A stretch of DNA of 51,825 nucleotides from Lactiplantibacillus dongliensis. Its GTDB lineage: Bacteria; Bacillota; Bacilli; Lactobacillales; Lactobacillaceae. Numbering within the stretch: the stretch's first letter is position 1; the number at the start of each line of letters is the position of its first letter. A model generated the notes under the pieces. It had not been told where the DNA came from, did no database searches, and saw only the letters and a list, made by a program, of their open reading frames with translations. A program made the position numbers and the translations under genes. The stretch is taken from contig NZ_BJDK01000025.1 of the NCBI RefSeq assembly GCF_005405105.1, positions 1 to 51,825 of the forward strand, in the 5' to 3' direction. Positions 51,617 to 51,825 of this stretch are shown one piece after another.

Positions 51617-51645
51617 TTGACAGCTTAAAAATGTTTTGTTATTCT
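51617..51645 (+). promoter_or_regulatory. rRNA operon promoter P2
   Basis: TTGACA (51617-51622), 17 bp, TATTCT (51640-51645), preceded by an A-rich UP-like stretch and followed by GTTGCGTTTGAGGCAACCAA. Confidence 0.85.
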
Positions 51646-51708
51646 TATTAACGTTGCGTTTGAGGCAACCAACCAAATGATTCAAATTAAATTGATTTAA
51701 AAAAGTTC

Positions 51709-51737
51709 TTGACAGTTTTAAATCATGATGATAAGAT
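51709..51737 (+). promoter_or_regulatory. rRNA operon promoter P3 and leader
   Basis: TTGACA (51709-51714), 17 bp, TAAGAT (51732-51737), followed by GTTGCGTTGAGGTAATCAAC and then ATCTTTGAAAACTGAACAAA, the leader sequence typical just before lactobacillus 16S rRNA genes. The 16S gene itself lies beyond the window. Confidence 0.85.
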
Positions 51738-51825
51738 GATTAAGTTGCGTTGAGGTAATCAACCAAATAGATTTAGATCTTTGAAAACTGAACAAAGTTT
51801 CGACGAATCAAATGTGTAGGGTCTA

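Noticed and set aside
51738-51825. 5' end of 16S rRNA
   Set aside because: Only promoter and leader sequence is present; the mature 16S start sequence is not reached.

Overview
The window looks like chromosome from a low-to-mid GC lactobacillus, most likely the Lactiplantibacillus (L. plantarum) group. The pointers are a GtfA/GtfB protein O-glycosylation pair, a LysM protein with a long Ser/Thr linker, MucBP repeats ending in an LPxTxE-type sorting signal, DHA2 exporters paired with a DUF4811 protein, a tyrosine T-box leader on tyrS, and strong AGGAGG-type ribosome binding sites. The species call is inference; no rRNA gene body is present. The right edge stops inside the leader of what should be an rRNA operon, after three consecutive consensus promoters.

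Layout. 1-1 kb: decapitated MucBP surface protein. 1-4.4 kb: ABC exporter, then divergent ogt and adaA-like alkylation repair genes. 4.5-6 kb: HEPN-motif protein plus a 53-aa ORF. 6.1-10.2 kb: LysM cell-wall protein divergent from gtfA-gtfB, whose products may glycosylate it. 10.5-12.5 kb: LysR regulator divergent from a YeiH-family transporter. 12.6-15.2 kb: S-layer-like protein with its own strong promoter, followed by an IS66 scar. 15.3-17.3 kb: DHA2 exporter plus DUF4811. 17.4-19.8 kb: orphan AbrB/MazE-like protein and an ABC-type ATPase/TOPRIM-like pair that looks like a defence module. 20-28.6 kb: membrane transporters, a reductase-like protein, a DUF4143 ATPase broken by one stop codon, and a P-type ATPase. 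29-30.6 kb: a probable queuosine salvage operon (nucleoside hydrolase plus ECF S-component) behind a preQ1-I-like leader. 30.6-37.5 kb: two MerR-family regulators with textbook 19-bp-spacer promoters, an HrtBA-like heme exporter, YagU, a dicarboxylate/amino acid symporter and DUF554. 38-42.2 kb: YueI, orphan GHKL sensor kinase, C39-like protein and small HTH proteins. 43.3-45.9 kb: three consecutive secreted-protein genes led by a GH25 muramidase. 46.4-49.2 kb: PhzF protein and a MarR-regulated DHA2 exporter. 49.2-51.8 kb: T-box, tyrS, ECF S-component, rRNA promoters.

The most unusual structure is a dispersed, roughly 350-bp non-coding repeat family (about six loci: 10.3, 28.7, 33.6, 37.6, 42.7 and 46.0 kb). 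Full copies consist of two paralogous modules in opposite orientation. Each module can fold into an outer stem holding two hairpins, and the stems change in a compensatory way between copies, so a folded RNA or a DNA cruciform seems to be under selection. The second highlight is the preQ1-like leader with nucleoside hydrolase and ECF S-component, and the third is the set of 19-bp-spacer MerR promoters that link regulators to neighbouring genes.
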